DNA of 64,000 bases, from contig CP036201.1 in the NCBI GenBank assembly GCA_004299845.1, positions 1,550,001 to 1,614,000 of the forward strand, written 5' to 3'. Made by a program: the position numbers and the translations under genes. The notes beneath the pieces were generated by a model. That model was not told the origin of the DNA, did no database searches, and saw only the letters and a list, made by a program, of their open reading frames with translations. Positions 9,444 through 18,309 of this stretch are shown in pieces (the stretch's first letter is position 1; every line of letters starts with the position of its first letter). This DNA comes from Verrucomicrobia bacterium S94 (GTDB taxonomy: Bacteria; Verrucomicrobiota; Kiritimatiellia; Kiritimatiellales; Pontiellaceae).

Positions 9444-10481
9444 ATGAGTGAAGAAAAGAAAAAATCCGCCTACGCCGAAGCCGGCGTAGACATTGATGTC
9501 ATGATGGGCTCGCTGCAGAACATCAAAAAAGACGTAGCCTCCACCAACACGGACGGCGTCGTCAGCGAAATCGGCTCCTTTGGCGGCCTGTTTAAATCAC
9601 CCGGCGAAGGCAGCCTGCTGGTAAGCTCGGTCGATGGCGTCGGCACCAAACTGAAAGTTGCCAATATGGCCGGCATTCATAACACCGTGGGTCAGGACCT
9701 CGTCAACCACTGCACGAACGACATTCTCGTGCAGGGCGCACGTCCCCTCTTCTTCCTCGATTATCTCGGTACCGCATCCCTCGCGCCCGAAGTATTTGAA
9801 GCCGTCGTAGCCGGTTTCTGCAAAGCCTGCCGCGAAAACGGTGCGGCACTGCTTGGCGGAGAAACCGCCGAAATGCCCGGCCTTTATCCCCAGGGCGAAT
9901 ACGACCTCGTCGGCACAATCGTGGGCACCGTTGAGCGCGATAAAGTAATCACCGGCGAAAAAATTACCGAAGGCGACGTACTGATCGGTCTGCCTTCCAC
10001 CGGGCTGCAGACCAACGGCTATTCGCTGGCCCGCAAAGTCATCTTTGAAACCGCCGGTAAAAAGCTGGACGATATTGTTCCCGGCACCGACGTCACCTTC
10101 CAGGATGCGCTGCTGGCCATTCATTCCTCTTTCCTGCATCCGGTAATGGCTCTGCTCGAAAAAGTGGATGTACACGGCATGGCCCACATCACCGGCGGCG
10201 GTCTCTACGACAACGTACCGCGCGTACTGCCGAAAAACCTGGATGCCTGCTTCGACCGCTCTACCTGGGAAATTCCGGCCATCTACCACTTTATCGAGGA
10301 ACAGGGCGGCGTTGACCACGAGGAAATGTTCCGCGTCTTCAATATGGGTATCGGCTATGTGATCATGGTTGCCAAAGAAGATGCCGAAACCACCCTCGAA
10401 ATCCTGAAAAACAACAACCAGGATGCCCTCATCATTGGTGAAGTGGTTCCCGGCTCCGGAAAATCCGTCCTGGTTAACTGA
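9444..10481 (+). CDS. purM: Phosphoribosylformylglycinamidine cyclo-ligase (AIR synthase)
   Basis: 345 residues, full length. The opening SAYAEAGVDIDVM and the nucleotide-binding SSVDGVGTKLKVA, LGGETAEMPG and HITGGGLYDNVPRVLP are classic PurM motifs. It closes the imidazole ring in de novo purine synthesis using ATP. AAAGGGATGC stands before the start. It is not next to other pur genes here and is followed by its own terminator, so it is probably transcribed alone. Confidence 0.97.
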   Translation: MSEEKKKSAYAEAGVDIDVMMGSLQNIKKDVASTNTDGVVSEIGSFGGLFKSPGEGSLLVSSVDGVGTKLKVANMAGIHNTVGQDLVNHCTNDILVQGARPLFFLDYLGTASLAPEVFEAVVAGFCKACRENGAALLGGETAEMPGLYPQGEYDLVGTIVGTVERDKVITGEKITEGDVLIGLPSTGLQTNGYSLARKVIFETAGKKLDDIVPGTDVTFQDALLAIHSSFLHPVMALLEKVDVHGMAHITGGGLYDNVPRVLPKNLDACFDRSTWEIPAIYHFIEEQGGVDHEEMFRVFNMGIGYVIMVAKEDAETTLEILKNNNQDALIIGEVVPGSGKSVLVN

Positions 10482-10498
10482 ACCCCTGCATTTGATTT

Positions 10499-10542
10499 CC
10501 GCAGGGAACCGGTGGATTGTCCCCTCTTCCCTGCGGTGTTTT
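10499..10542 (+). terminator. Terminator after purM
   Basis: A perfect 10-bp stem CCGCAGGGAA / TTCCCTGCGG with an 18-base loop, followed by TGTTTT. Confidence 0.7.
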
Positions 10543-10682
10543 CAGATAGATGCGTTTGCATTATTCTGCGTACGCTTCCCCGGATATGACGCTATAATTC
10601 CGGCTGTTGAAACCGACATACTGCGGTGTGTCCATCGTTTCACACAATGATCGTCATTTAATAAACGAAGGGGAAATGAATA

Positions 10683-12077
10683 ATGAAAAAACATCTGCTT
10701 GCCGGACTGCTGATGGCCGGAACCGCCTGGGCGGCTGAACATAATATCCTGCTGATCTGTATCGACGATCTCCGTCCGGAACTCAAATCGTTTGGCGCAG
10801 AATATATTGAATCGCCGAACATCGATGCACTCGCCGCCGCCGGTCGTGCTTTTCACCACCATTATGTCAATGCTCCGAGCTGCGGCCCCTCCCGCCGCAC
10901 CATGCTCACCGGCCGCTATGGCGCACCGGGAAACGACGCCCTGTTCCTGCGCGCCGCACAGATCGAAAAAGATCCTGAATCCGTTCCGCCCAGTATGCCG
11001 GAATGGTTCCGGAAGCATGGCTATACCACCGTCTCTGTCGGTAAAGTCTCCCACCATCCCGGTGGACGCGGCGGTCCCGACTGGGACGACGATTCAAAAA
11101 TTGAAATACCCAATGCCTGGGACCGCCATCTCATGCCCTGCGGCGAATGGCAGCACCCGCGCGGTGCCATGCACGGACTCGCCCACGGCGAAATCCGTGA
11201 AAATGCCCGGAAGATGGATGTTTTTCAATTAGCAGAAGGGCCCGACACCATCTATCCCGACGGCCTCATTGCCCAGGAAGGGATCAGACAGCTGAAACAG
11301 CTGGCAGCAACCGATAAACCCTTTTTTCTGGCCATCGGTCTCATCAAACCCCATCTCCCGTTCGGTGCGCCCGCTGAATATATGAAACCCTACGAAGACG
11401 TCACCCTTCCCCCGATCCCCCATCCCGAAAAACCCCGCGGCAAAACCACCTGGCACGGTTCCGGTGAATTTATGAAATACAATCGCTGGAACAGAAATCC
11501 GAACACCGATGCGGCTTTTGCCGAAGAAGTGCGCCGCCACTACGCCGCCTGCGTTACCTATGCCGATAAACATGTCGGCGACATCATCGCCGCCCTCAAA
11601 GAAACCGGCGAGGACCAAGATACGGTGATCATCGTCTGGGGGGACCACGGCTGGCACCTCGGCGAACATGCCATCTGGGGAAAACATTCACTGTTCGAAG
11701 AAGCCCTGCGCTCTCCGCTCATCATCACATTTCCAGGTATTGAAAAACCCGGCATGGCAACCGATGCCGTCGTCTCCACACTCGACCTTTTTCCGACCCT
11801 CTGCGATCTGGCCGGAATCGAGTCCCCCGGTTTCGTCCAGGGTCAGTCCCTGCTGCCTATTCTTAAAAACCCCGATACGCCCGGCCACGGAGCCATCAGC
11901 TACAAAGCCAATGCCCGCACCCTGAGAACGGCAACCTATCGCATTACCGTGCACAACAACGGATTTGCTGAACTCTACGACCACACTACGCCGGAAAAGG
12001 AAACCGTGAATATTGCCCCTCGGCATCCAAAACTGGTCAAACAGCTGAAACAGCAGATGGCCGCGATGAATAAATAA
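10683..12077 (+). CDS. Secreted S1-family sulfatase (iduronate-2-sulfatase-like)
   Basis: 464 residues. A Sec signal peptide occupies residues 1 to about 18 (Lys-Lys, hydrophobic core, AWA-A). The active site CGPSR (Cys67 to Arg71, followed by RTMLTGRYG) fits the C-x-P-S-R signature in which the Cys is oxidised to formylglycine. The metal ligands CIDDLRP (about 26-32) and [11 protein letters not shown] are present. The overall pattern resembles iduronate-2-sulfatase type (S1_7-like) enzymes that remove sulfate from algal or host polysaccharides. No other polysaccharide genes adjoin it, and no formylglycine-generating enzyme is in the window. The true substrate is unknown. Confidence 0.9.
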   Translation: MKKHLLAGLLMAGTAWAAEHNILLICIDDLRPELKSFGAEYIESPNIDALAAAGRAFHHHYVNAPSCGPSRRTMLTGRYGAPGNDALFLRAAQIEKDPESVPPSMPEWFRKHGYTTVSVGKVSHHPGGRGGPDWDDDSKIEIPNAWDRHLMPCGEWQHPRGAMHGLAHGEIRENARKMDVFQLAEGPDTIYPDGLIAQEGIRQLKQLAATDKPFFLAIGLIKPHLPFGAPAEYMKPYEDVTLPPIPHPEKPRGKTTWHGSGEFMKYNRWNRNPNTDAAFAEEVRRHYAACVTYADKHVGDIIAALKETGEDQDTVIIVWGDHGWHLGEHAIWGKHSLFEEALRSPLIITFPGIEKPGMATDAVVSTLDLFPTLCDLAGIESPGFVQGQSLLPILKNPDTPGHGAISYKANARTLRTATYRITVHNNGFAELYDHTTPEKETVNIAPRHPKLVKQLKQQMAAMNK

Positions 12078-12082
12078 GCGGG

Positions 12083-13012
12083 TTAAAAAGAACCCAGCAG
12101 TTTGATCTCCCGTTCGAGATCAAAATTAAATTTTTCACGGACAGCGGCGATCATTTTTTCCGTCAGCTGATAGACATCGGTCGCCGTGGCTCCAGGATCG
12201 GCAACAATAATATTGGCGTGCTTTTCAAAGAGACGTGCGCCGCCGACCCGGAACGCTTTGGCCCCGGCCTCTTCAAGAAACCAGCCCGCCGCCTGCCGGC
12301 GTTCCGCCGCCGATGAAGGTTCAATATTCCGGAAAACACTGCCCGCACACGGATTAACTCTCCAGTCCGGGTGCTTGGTGCGCCGCAGCTCCAGAATACG
12401 ATCACGTTCTTTCTGCATCACTTCCGCATCGCACGGTTTCAGTTTCAGTACCGCATCCAGCACAATCGCACCGGACTGCTTCAGCGCAGAGGAACGATAC
12501 TGAAAATCCAGAGCCGCCGCCTCCACTTCCGCAATATGCCCTTTACGGCTCATTAAACGAACGCGCTGAACCACATCTCCGATCTGCTGCCCGAAAGCCC
12601 CCGCATTACCCGCAATGGCCCCGCCGACAGTTCCGGGAATCCCGCTGCAGAACGAGATATCACCCAGCCCCTTTTCTATCGCAATCCGCGCCAGATCATC
12701 CAGCAGCGTATTTCCGGAAACCGTTAACCGACAGCCCTCAGCTTCCACCGCCGGATGCTCTTCCGAACAGTAACGCAGCACCACATAATCCAGCCCTGAA
12801 TCCGATACCAGCAGGTTCGATCCCTGACCGATTACCAGCCCGGGCACACCGTGTTCCGCTAAACATGCCGCCGCTTCAGATAACGTCTCCGCATCCGGAC
12901 AATCAATTAATGCCGGACAGGTTCCGCCCAGTTTAAAGGTGGTATAATCCCGCATTGCCGGATTTAAAATCACACGCGCCGTCGACGGCATCTGTTTGAG
13001 TACATCATCCAT
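12083..13012 (-). CDS. murB: UDP-N-acetylmuramate dehydrogenase
   Basis: 309 residues. The FAD-binding signature VIGQGSNLLVSD (about 60-71), GIPGTVGGAIAGNAGAFG, and the catalytic serine region NPCAGSVFRN are all present, with Glu in the C-terminal AANIIVAD/DVYQLTEK part. Without a long insertion this is the type IIB-like short form. It reduces enolpyruvyl-UDP-GlcNAc in peptidoglycan synthesis, in the cytoplasm. Ends six bases from the convergent sulfatase stop; GGAAG precedes its start, and the divergent neighbour is a methyltransferase. Confidence 0.95.
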   Translation of the reverse strand: MDDVLKQMPSTARVILNPAMRDYTTFKLGGTCPALIDCPDAETLSEAAACLAEHGVPGLVIGQGSNLLVSDSGLDYVVLRYCSEEHPAVEAEGCRLTVSGNTLLDDLARIAIEKGLGDISFCSGIPGTVGGAIAGNAGAFGQQIGDVVQRVRLMSRKGHIAEVEAAALDFQYRSSALKQSGAIVLDAVLKLKPCDAEVMQKERDRILELRRTKHPDWRVNPCAGSVFRNIEPSSAAERRQAAGWFLEEAGAKAFRVGGARLFEKHANIIVADPGATATDVYQLTEKMIAAVREKFNFDLEREIKLLGSF

Positions 13013-13076
13013 TATCGTTTCTTCCGCAAAATTCTCGTAAAGGTAATCCCCCCTCCGCTAATTTTCAAAGCAAACC

Positions 13077-13862
13077 ATGACGAAAGAAATTACATCAACC
13101 GCAAATCCCCTGATCAAACAGCTGCGCGCCCTGGCCACCTCCAAAAAGGCACGACAGGAATCGGGTCTGTTCATCATCGAAGGCTGGCGCGGCATTCAAA
13201 CGCTGCTGGAACATGAAAGCGAACTGTATACCCTCGAACAGATTGTGGTTTCCACCGGCTGGAACCGGGGGCCTCTCCCCGCCGAAATCGACACAGTCAA
13301 AGTACCGGATCACGTTTTTGATAAAATTTCCGATGTCCGGAACGCCCAGGGCATTCTCGGGGTCATCTCCAGAAAACCGCATACCCCCGAACTTCCGGCA
13401 CAGGGACATTTTCTACTGCTCGACAACCTGCGTGATCCCGGCAACCTCGGCACGCTCATCCGCTCTGCGGTCGGAGCCGGATTCGACGGCATTCTGCTTT
13501 ATGGCGACTGCGTAGAATCCACCAATCCCAAAGTGATCCGCTCCACCATGGGCACTTTTGCTTTTGCACACCTGCAGCCCGTTTCCGATTCTGAACTAGC
13601 CCAATGGATGGAGAACGGGTTCGAACTCTGCGTCACCACCGGACTCGGCGGCAGTAATCTATACGACACCGATTTCAGTAATAAAACGATTCTGGTAATC
13701 GGCTCCGAAGCCCATGGGGTCTCCGACCGGCTGTTCACAAAAGCCACGCAGAAAATCACCATTCCCCTGCAGCCCGAATGCGAATCTCTCAACGCCGCCA
13801 TCGCCGGCAGCATCTGCATGTTCCAGATCACCGCGAAAAGAAAACCTGCGGCTTCGCAATAA
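13077..13862 (+). CDS. SpoU/TrmH-family RNA 2'-O-methyltransferase
   Basis: 261 residues. An N-terminal substrate-binding domain (NPLIKQLRALATSKKARQESGLFIIEG) precedes the SPOUT methyltransferase domain with its three motifs: LLDNLRDPGNLGTLIRSAVGAGFDG (motif 1, with catalytic Arg), VIGSEAHGVSD (motif 2) and IPLQPECESLNAAIAGSICMF (motif 3). The likely target is 23S rRNA (RlmB/TsnR-like); the exact nucleotide cannot be told. No clear ribosome-binding site before its ATG. Confidence 0.88.
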   Translation: MTKEITSTANPLIKQLRALATSKKARQESGLFIIEGWRGIQTLLEHESELYTLEQIVVSTGWNRGPLPAEIDTVKVPDHVFDKISDVRNAQGILGVISRKPHTPELPAQGHFLLLDNLRDPGNLGTLIRSAVGAGFDGILLYGDCVESTNPKVIRSTMGTFAFAHLQPVSDSELAQWMENGFELCVTTGLGGSNLYDTDFSNKTILVIGSEAHGVSDRLFTKATQKITIPLQPECESLNAAIAGSICMFQITAKRKPAASQ

Positions 13863-13983
13863 CGACCGCAGTAATGCAGATAGCGGCGAGAAAGAAGGTG
13901 GGGACGGGTTGACTACCTGTTGCTCTTTCGCTACCGGCCATGTTACCGGCATTTCGAAGATCTTTTTCAGTGATCCTGTGCAA

Positions 13984-14008
13984 CAAAAACTGAAACCGAA
14001 GTTTCAGC
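13984..14008 (-). terminator. Terminator of the tRNA-Val pair
   Basis: On the minus strand CTGAAAC-TTCG-GTTTCAG forms a seven-pair stem with a UUCG tetraloop, followed by TTTTT. It lies nine bases beyond the CCA of the second tRNA, so it ends that transcript. Confidence 0.88.
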
Positions 14009-14016
14009 CTTGAAAA

Positions 14017-14093
14017 TGGTGGGCGATGACGGACTCGAACCGCCGACCCTCTGGGTGTAAACCAGATGCTCTAGCCAACTGAGCTAATCGCCC
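14017..14093 (-). tRNA. tRNA-Val (anticodon TAC)
   Basis: Cloverleaf on the minus strand: acceptor GGGCGAT/ATCGCCC, D-arm GCTC/GAGC, anticodon stem TCTGG/CCAGA with loop TTTACAC (anticodon UAC), T-arm GGCGG-TTCGAGT-CCGTC, discriminator A, and CCA encoded in the DNA. Second gene of a tandem pair. Confidence 0.97.
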
Positions 14094-14118
14094 GGAAAAG
14101 GTGCTCCTGAAAGAAAAA

Positions 14119-14195
14119 TGGTGGGCGACGACGGACTCGAACCGCCGACCCTCTGGGTGTAAACCAGATGCTCTAGCCAACTGAGCTAGTCGCCC
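14119..14195 (-). tRNA. tRNA-Val (anticodon TAC), second copy
   Basis: Nearly identical to the neighbouring copy, with CCA encoded. The one acceptor-stem pair that differs (GGGCGAC/GTCGCCC, C-G here against T-A in the other) changed on both sides, so pairing is kept. This copy is first in the transcript; 25 bases separate the two. Confidence 0.97.
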
Positions 14196-14215
14196 GTTTT
14201 CTCGAAGGAGCGGAC

Positions 14216-14243
14216 ATAGTACCCATTCCGGTTTTTGAGTCAA
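14216..14243 (-). promoter_or_regulatory. Promoter of the tRNA-Val pair
   Basis: On the minus strand TTGACT, a 16-base spacer and TACTAT stand about 20 bases before the mature 5' end of the first tRNA. Close match to sigma70 boxes. Confidence 0.7.
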
Positions 14244-14261
14244 GGTGCGATGAGAAAAAAG

Positions 14262-15362
14262 TTAACTTTTATCCCCGACAACCGATTTCAGGGCTTCCAG
14301 TATGACCCGGTTCTGCTCCGGAGTGCCGATGGTGATACGGATATGATCCGGCAGTCCATAGGCATCCATCGGGCGTACAATCACCTTGCGCTTCTGTAAT
14401 TCCTGAAAAACCGCGCGCCCGGTTCCGGTTCGGACGAGGATGAAGTTGGCCCCGGATGGAACGGTTTCCAGCCCCAGCTTCGGCAGTTCGGCTTCGAAAA
14501 ATTCCAATCCGCGGGAAACCATTTTGCGGGTGTTCGCCAGATGATCGGTATCGTCGAGCGCGGCCATGGCGGCAATCTGCGCCATCAGATTGACGTTAAA
14601 GGGCTGCCGCACCTTGTTGAGCAGGTTGATCAGCTCCGGATGCGCAACGCCGTAGCCGATACGCAGTCCGGCGAGTCCGTGGGCTTTGGAAAAGGTGCGC
14701 AGTACGATGATATTCTTTTTGCCGGCGCGGATATGTTTGAGCACATCGGGTTTCATGCTTTCGGGCATGACTTCGAAATAGGCTTCGTCAAAAACGGCAA
14801 CAACGTGATCCGGCAGTTTTTCAATAAAGGCATCGATGGCTTCGGGCGAAAGTACGGTTCCGGTCGGGTTGTTGGGATTGCAGATGCAAACCAGACGGGT
14901 TTCAGGGGTGATGGCACCGAGCATGGCATCGAGATCGTGCACATGCTCCGGCATGGGAACGCGGATGGTTTCGCCGCCGTATAAGGCATTGGCCAGAAAA
15001 TAGACCGCAAAGGCTTCGGCGCCCATGATCAGATTTTTACCGGGTTCCATAAAGACATGGCAGAGAAACACGATCAATTCGTTGCTGCCGCAGCCGAAAA
15101 GCAGATTTTCCGCGTTGACGTCCAGCTGTTCGGCAAGCTTCTGTTTCAGGTAAAATGCACCGCCGTCGGGATAACGATGCATATCGGTCATGGCGTTCTG
15201 CATGGCTTCCACCGCCAGCGGCGAAGGACCCAGTTCATTTTCGTTGGAAGCCACTTTGATGATCTCGGCGATATCATCGAATCCCAGTTCGCGTGCCACT
15301 TCCTCCATGGGTTTTCCAGGTTCATAGACCCGCAGGTCGGCAATATATTTTTTGGGTTTCAT
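14262..15362 (-). CDS. hisC: Histidinol-phosphate aminotransferase (class I/II PLP enzyme)
   Basis: 366 residues. Fold-type I aminotransferase motifs: LLFGCGSNELI, CNPNNPTGT, FDEAYFEV, and the PLP lysine in RTFSKAHGLAGLRIGYG, a sequence very typical of HisC. It makes histidinol phosphate from imidazole acetol phosphate and glutamate; some relatives act on aromatic amino acids, so that activity cannot be excluded, particularly as an arylpyruvate oxidoreductase locus lies next door. AAGGAG precedes the start. HisG is 42 kb away, so his genes are scattered. Confidence 0.9.
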   Translation of the reverse strand: MKPKKYIADLRVYEPGKPMEEVARELGFDDIAEIIKVASNENELGPSPLAVEAMQNAMTDMHRYPDGGAFYLKQKLAEQLDVNAENLLFGCGSNELIVFLCHVFMEPGKNLIMGAEAFAVYFLANALYGGETIRVPMPEHVHDLDAMLGAITPETRLVCICNPNNPTGTVLSPEAIDAFIEKLPDHVVAVFDEAYFEVMPESMKPDVLKHIRAGKKNIIVLRTFSKAHGLAGLRIGYGVAHPELINLLNKVRQPFNVNLMAQIAAMAALDDTDHLANTRKMVSRGLEFFEAELPKLGLETVPSGANFILVRTGTGRAVFQELQKRKVIVRPMDAYGLPDHIRITIGTPEQNRVILEALKSVVGDKS

Positions 15363-15535
15363 CCCCCTGCTCCTTGCATTATTGATGATAAAAAATGTAA
15401 AGCGAGTATGTTATCATGCACCCTCTGCGGAGCAATGCTCAACCGTGATAATTCATTCCGAAAATCCCCGAAAACCCGATTATGTTATGCCCGGAAAAAC
15501 GCAGGCCCCGTTTACAGAAAGGTGAGGAATTACAC

Positions 15536-15952
15536 CTATTCGCTGTCAGGCAACGGTGTGCTGGTTTTATACACGGTTGCGTTGTAAACCGCAATTTGAT
15601 CACCGGCCTGATTGGTTACTTTAATCCGGTAGTGCGCCAGCTTGCGGCTGGCGGAAATCTCTTTGGCTTTTGCAGTCAGGGTATCGCCTTCCGGTGTGGC
15701 GTGGAAAACCTGAATATTACCGTTGGTCAGCAGCGCGACCTTTCCATAGGAGTTCGATGCCGCCGCCAGGGCAATATCGGCCAGCGCAAAGATGGATGCG
15801 CCATGGGTAACGCCCGCCGCGTTCAGATGGCGCTTTTCAATCTTCAATTCGGCGTACGCCCGCCCTTCACTCACTTCCGTTAATCTGACGCCGAGATGGT
15901 TTCCCAGATTATCGTTTTTCCGAATCAGCTCTTTGATTCTATCGGCACTCAT
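15536..15952 (-). CDS. PaaI-family hotdog thioesterase
   Basis: 138 residues with the hotdog pattern LGVRLTEVSEGRAYAELKIEKRHLNAAGVTHGASIFALADIA: the HGA (His-Gly-Ala) and the acid in the following helix form the active site of PaaI-like acyl-CoA thioesterases. A longer frame exists to 16006, but GGAG lies seven bases before the ATG at 15952 and the extra residues are translated from an AT-rich repeat, so the short form is used. Likely releases aryl-acetate from CoA, in line with its neighbours iorAB and paaK (inference). Confidence 0.85.
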   Translation of the reverse strand: MSADRIKELIRKNDNLGNHLGVRLTEVSEGRAYAELKIEKRHLNAAGVTHGASIFALADIALAAASNSYGKVALLTNGNIQVFHATPEGDTLTAKAKEISASRKLAHYRIKVTNQAGDQIAVYNATVYKTSTPLPDSE

Positions 15953-15967
15953 TTCAAAATCTCCAGG

Positions 15968-16010
15968 TTTTAAATCTCTAATTTCTAAATGCTGAATTCT
16001 AAACAAATTC
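15968..16010. repeat. AT-rich TTTAGAATT-type repeat array
   Basis: Degenerate tandem words such as AAATCTCTAATTTCTAAAT and GCTGAATTCTAAACAAATTC upstream of the thioesterase. Related words recur at 16088-16102, 16605-16624, 16643-16662, 20405-20432 and 20822-20855, all within the ior/paaK locus. Confidence 0.6.
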
Positions 16011-16022
16011 CAAAGATTGGAA
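16008..16022. repeat. Dispersed palindrome TTCCAA-AGA-TTGGAA
   Basis: Six-base arms with a three-base centre, upstream of the thioesterase gene. Member of a family of similar palindromes in this window. Confidence 0.5.
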
Positions 16023-16107
16023 ATTTAAATTTACCCATTGCAGAATTTATCCTGATTCGGATCAATTCTGTTTGCCATTTGGATCCTGGGATTTAGAATT
16101 TCCGCCG

Positions 16108-16584
16108 CTAGGCGGCTTCCCCTCTGCCCAGCATGAACGCTTTTTCGTTCACTTCGTGCAGTCGTTCCGGCAACTGAGCGCGGATGGCCTTCATCCACAG
16201 TTCCACCGGAAACTCCAGATGCCGGCTCAACGCACCCAGGAGCGCCACGTTCAGCGTCCGCTTATTGGTCAGTTTATCCACCTCAAAATCGGACGGTTTC
16301 ACGAGGATCCCTCCGTCCTTCAGAAAATGCTGATTCGCTTCAATCTGATCCTCGCCCATCACAACCAGAAAATCGGCCTGTCCGGCCGAAATCATCGGGC
16401 TGAGTACTTTATCGCCAAAACGGAGATCGGAGGTGATTGATCCGCCGCGCTGGCTCATGCCGTGCACTTCGGCTTTTTTGACATCGATGCCCTGATCAAA
16501 CACAACGCGCCCGAGAATATCGGTACAGGTTAAAATCCCCTGCCCGCCCAGTCCTGCAAATTTTACATTCGTAACTTTATTCAT
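16108..16584 (-). CDS. iorB: Indolepyruvate oxidoreductase subunit beta
   Basis: 158 residues beginning MNKVTNVKFAGLGGQGILTCTDIL, the GxGGQG nucleotide-fold motif of the gamma-type domain of 2-oxoacid:ferredoxin oxidoreductases. MSQRGGSITSDLRFGDKVLSP and MGEDQIEANQHFLKDGG follow. It is shorter than many IorB proteins (about 190 residues). A longer in-frame start at 16641 is rejected because AAAGGATTT sits before this ATG. Partner of IorA, separated from it by a 129-base gap containing a strong hairpin. Confidence 0.9.
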   Translation of the reverse strand: MNKVTNVKFAGLGGQGILTCTDILGRVVFDQGIDVKKAEVHGMSQRGGSITSDLRFGDKVLSPMISAGQADFLVVMGEDQIEANQHFLKDGGILVKPSDFEVDKLTNKRTLNVALLGALSRHLEFPVELWMKAIRAQLPERLHEVNEKAFMLGRGEAA

Positions 16585-16673
16585 GTTAAATCCTTTCAGA
16601 AGGCCAAATCCTAAATTGCTAAACGCTGCACCCGAAGCCATCCCGAATGCTGAATTTCAAAACCGCGGAACCG

Positions 16674-16704
16674 GTTTCGGATCCGGGGAGCCGGATCCCG
16701 AAAC
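16674..16704 (-). other. Strong hairpin between iorA and iorB
   Basis: GTTTCGGATCCGG-GGAG-CCGGATCCCGAAAC: thirteen pairs with one bulged C. There is no T-run, so it is more likely a processing or stability element than a simple terminator. Confidence 0.6.
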
Positions 16705-16713
16705 AGACGTGCG

Positions 16714-18309
16714 CTAACGCACCTTTTCACCCCGGGCCATTTTTGCATCGCGCGCAACGGCAAGAATACAGGGACGGCGGGCAATAATCACGGTCAGATC
16801 GTTGGAGGCCAGGGCATCGCGAACAGCCTGTTCGAACGCTTCCATTTCCCGGGAGGGATCGAGCACAACCACCTTGTCAACCCCCATGGCTTCGCAGGTG
16901 GCCTCAATCGAGACCGCTTTACCTGCCGGTTGATGATCCAGCGTTTTCCCAGTGCCCGGATGTTCCTGCAGACCGGTCATGGCGGTGGTTCCATTGTCGA
17001 GAATCACAATCACGTGACCGTATTTCGGGCGGTTGCAGATCATATCGGCAACGCCGGTCAAACCGCTGTGAATAAAGGTTCCGTCGCCGATTACACTGAC
17101 CACTTTACGCGCCTGCTCTTCCGGCAGCACGTGGCGCATCCCCAGACCGATTCCGATGGAACCGCCCATACAGATACAGGTATCCATGGTTTCAAAGGGC
17201 GGCAGTACACTCAAGGTATAGCAGCCAATATCACCGGCGACAATACATCCAATACGTTTCAGCAGCTGGAAGCTGGCCCGATGCGGACAGCCCTCGCAGA
17301 GCTGCGGCGGTCTGCCGCGCGGCGGAACCGCTTCTTCGGAGTCGTCGCCGGCAATGATGCGTTTTACACGGGTCACATCGAGCTCGCCGTAACGATAACG
17401 TTCCAGACGCGGGCGGACCTTTCCGCCGGCAGCCTGCACTTCGGTTTGAATGAAAGGATCGGATTCCTCGATAATAATACACTCATCTACGGAATCGATG
17501 AATTCGAGAATCGCTTTCATGGGCAGCGGATAGACCATGCCCAGCTTCATCACTTTCGCATCCGGCGCCGCTTCCTGCGCATGCAGCGCGGAAACCCCAT
17601 TGGCAATGATGCCGAGTCTGCTGCTGTTCCCAATGATTGGATTCGGCCCTTCGGTGTTGTTCCATTCTTCAATTTCAGCCAGCTTGGCGCGCATTCTTTT
17701 GTGTGCCGGACGTGCATAGGCCGGAATCATCACACGACCGGAAATATCACGCACATAATCGGCCTGCGGCACCGCTTCCGAACCGAAGGGCACCACGACG
17801 CTTTTGGAATGACAGACCCGCGTGCTGAGTCGCAGAATCACAGGCTGGCTCCATCGTTCGGAAATTTCGAACGCCAATTTAGTCATATCATAGGCTTCCT
17901 GCGAATCGGCCGGTTCGAGCAACGGAACACCCGCAGCCCGGGCATAGTTGCGCGAATCCTGTTCATTCTGGGAGGACGCCATGCCCGGATCATCGGCAAC
18001 GGCCAGCACCATCCCTCCGGCAACCCCGGTATAGGCCACCGTAAAAAGCGGATCAGCGGCCACATTGAGACCGACGTGTTTCATTGTGATGATCGTTCGG
18101 GTTCCGGCAAAGGCCACGCCGATACCGACTTCTACGGCGACTTTTTCATTCGGGGCCCACTGGGCTTTACCGTCTTCGAGCCTGGCATAGTTTTCGAGAA
18201 TTTCGGTGGATGGAGTTCCGGGATACCCGACGCCCAGCGCACAGCCGGCATGTTTTGCCCCCAGAGCAACGGCTTCGTTGCCACTCATCAGCTTACGTTC
18301 ACTGCTCAT
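16714..18309 (-). CDS. iorA: Indolepyruvate ferredoxin oxidoreductase subunit alpha, lacking the C-terminal ferredoxin domain
   Basis: 531 residues. The N-terminal pyrimidine-type domain (LMSGNEAVALGAKHAGCALGVGYPGTPSTEIL) and the C-terminal thiamine-diphosphate domain (CEGCPHRASF, CYTLSVLPPFETMDTCICMGGSIGIGLGM, VIGDGTFIHSGLTGVADMI) are intact. It oxidatively decarboxylates arylpyruvates to aryl-acetyl-CoA. The protein ends at RRPCILAVARDAKMARGEKVR; the usual tail with two 4Fe-4S cysteine clusters is absent and no such sequence follows in any minus frame up to iorB. How electrons leave is therefore open. Its start overlaps the thioesterase stop by 11 bases. Confidence 0.93.
   Translation of the reverse strand: MSSERKLMSGNEAVALGAKHAGCALGVGYPGTPSTEILENYARLEDGKAQWAPNEKVAVEVGIGVAFAGTRTIITMKHVGLNVAADPLFTVAYTGVAGGMVLAVADDPGMASSQNEQDSRNYARAAGVPLLEPADSQEAYDMTKLAFEISERWSQPVILRLSTRVCHSKSVVVPFGSEAVPQADYVRDISGRVMIPAYARPAHKRMRAKLAEIEEWNNTEGPNPIIGNSSRLGIIANGVSALHAQEAAPDAKVMKLGMVYPLPMKAILEFIDSVDECIIIEESDPFIQTEVQAAGGKVRPRLERYRYGELDVTRVKRIIAGDDSEEAVPPRGRPPQLCEGCPHRASFQLLKRIGCIVAGDIGCYTLSVLPPFETMDTCICMGGSIGIGLGMRHVLPEEQARKVVSVIGDGTFIHSGLTGVADMICNRPKYGHVIVILDNGTTAMTGLQEHPGTGKTLDHQPAGKAVSIEATCEAMGVDKVVVLDPSREMEAFEQAVRDALASNDLTVIIARRPCILAVARDAKMARGEKVR

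Noticed and set aside
14004-14243. 79-codon ORF across both tRNA-Val genes
   Set aside because: The duplicated peptide arises from the two tRNA copies and is not protein coding.
16585-16641. N-terminal extension of iorB
   Set aside because: Translated from AT-rich repeat; the downstream ATG has a ribosome site and the GxGGQG start.
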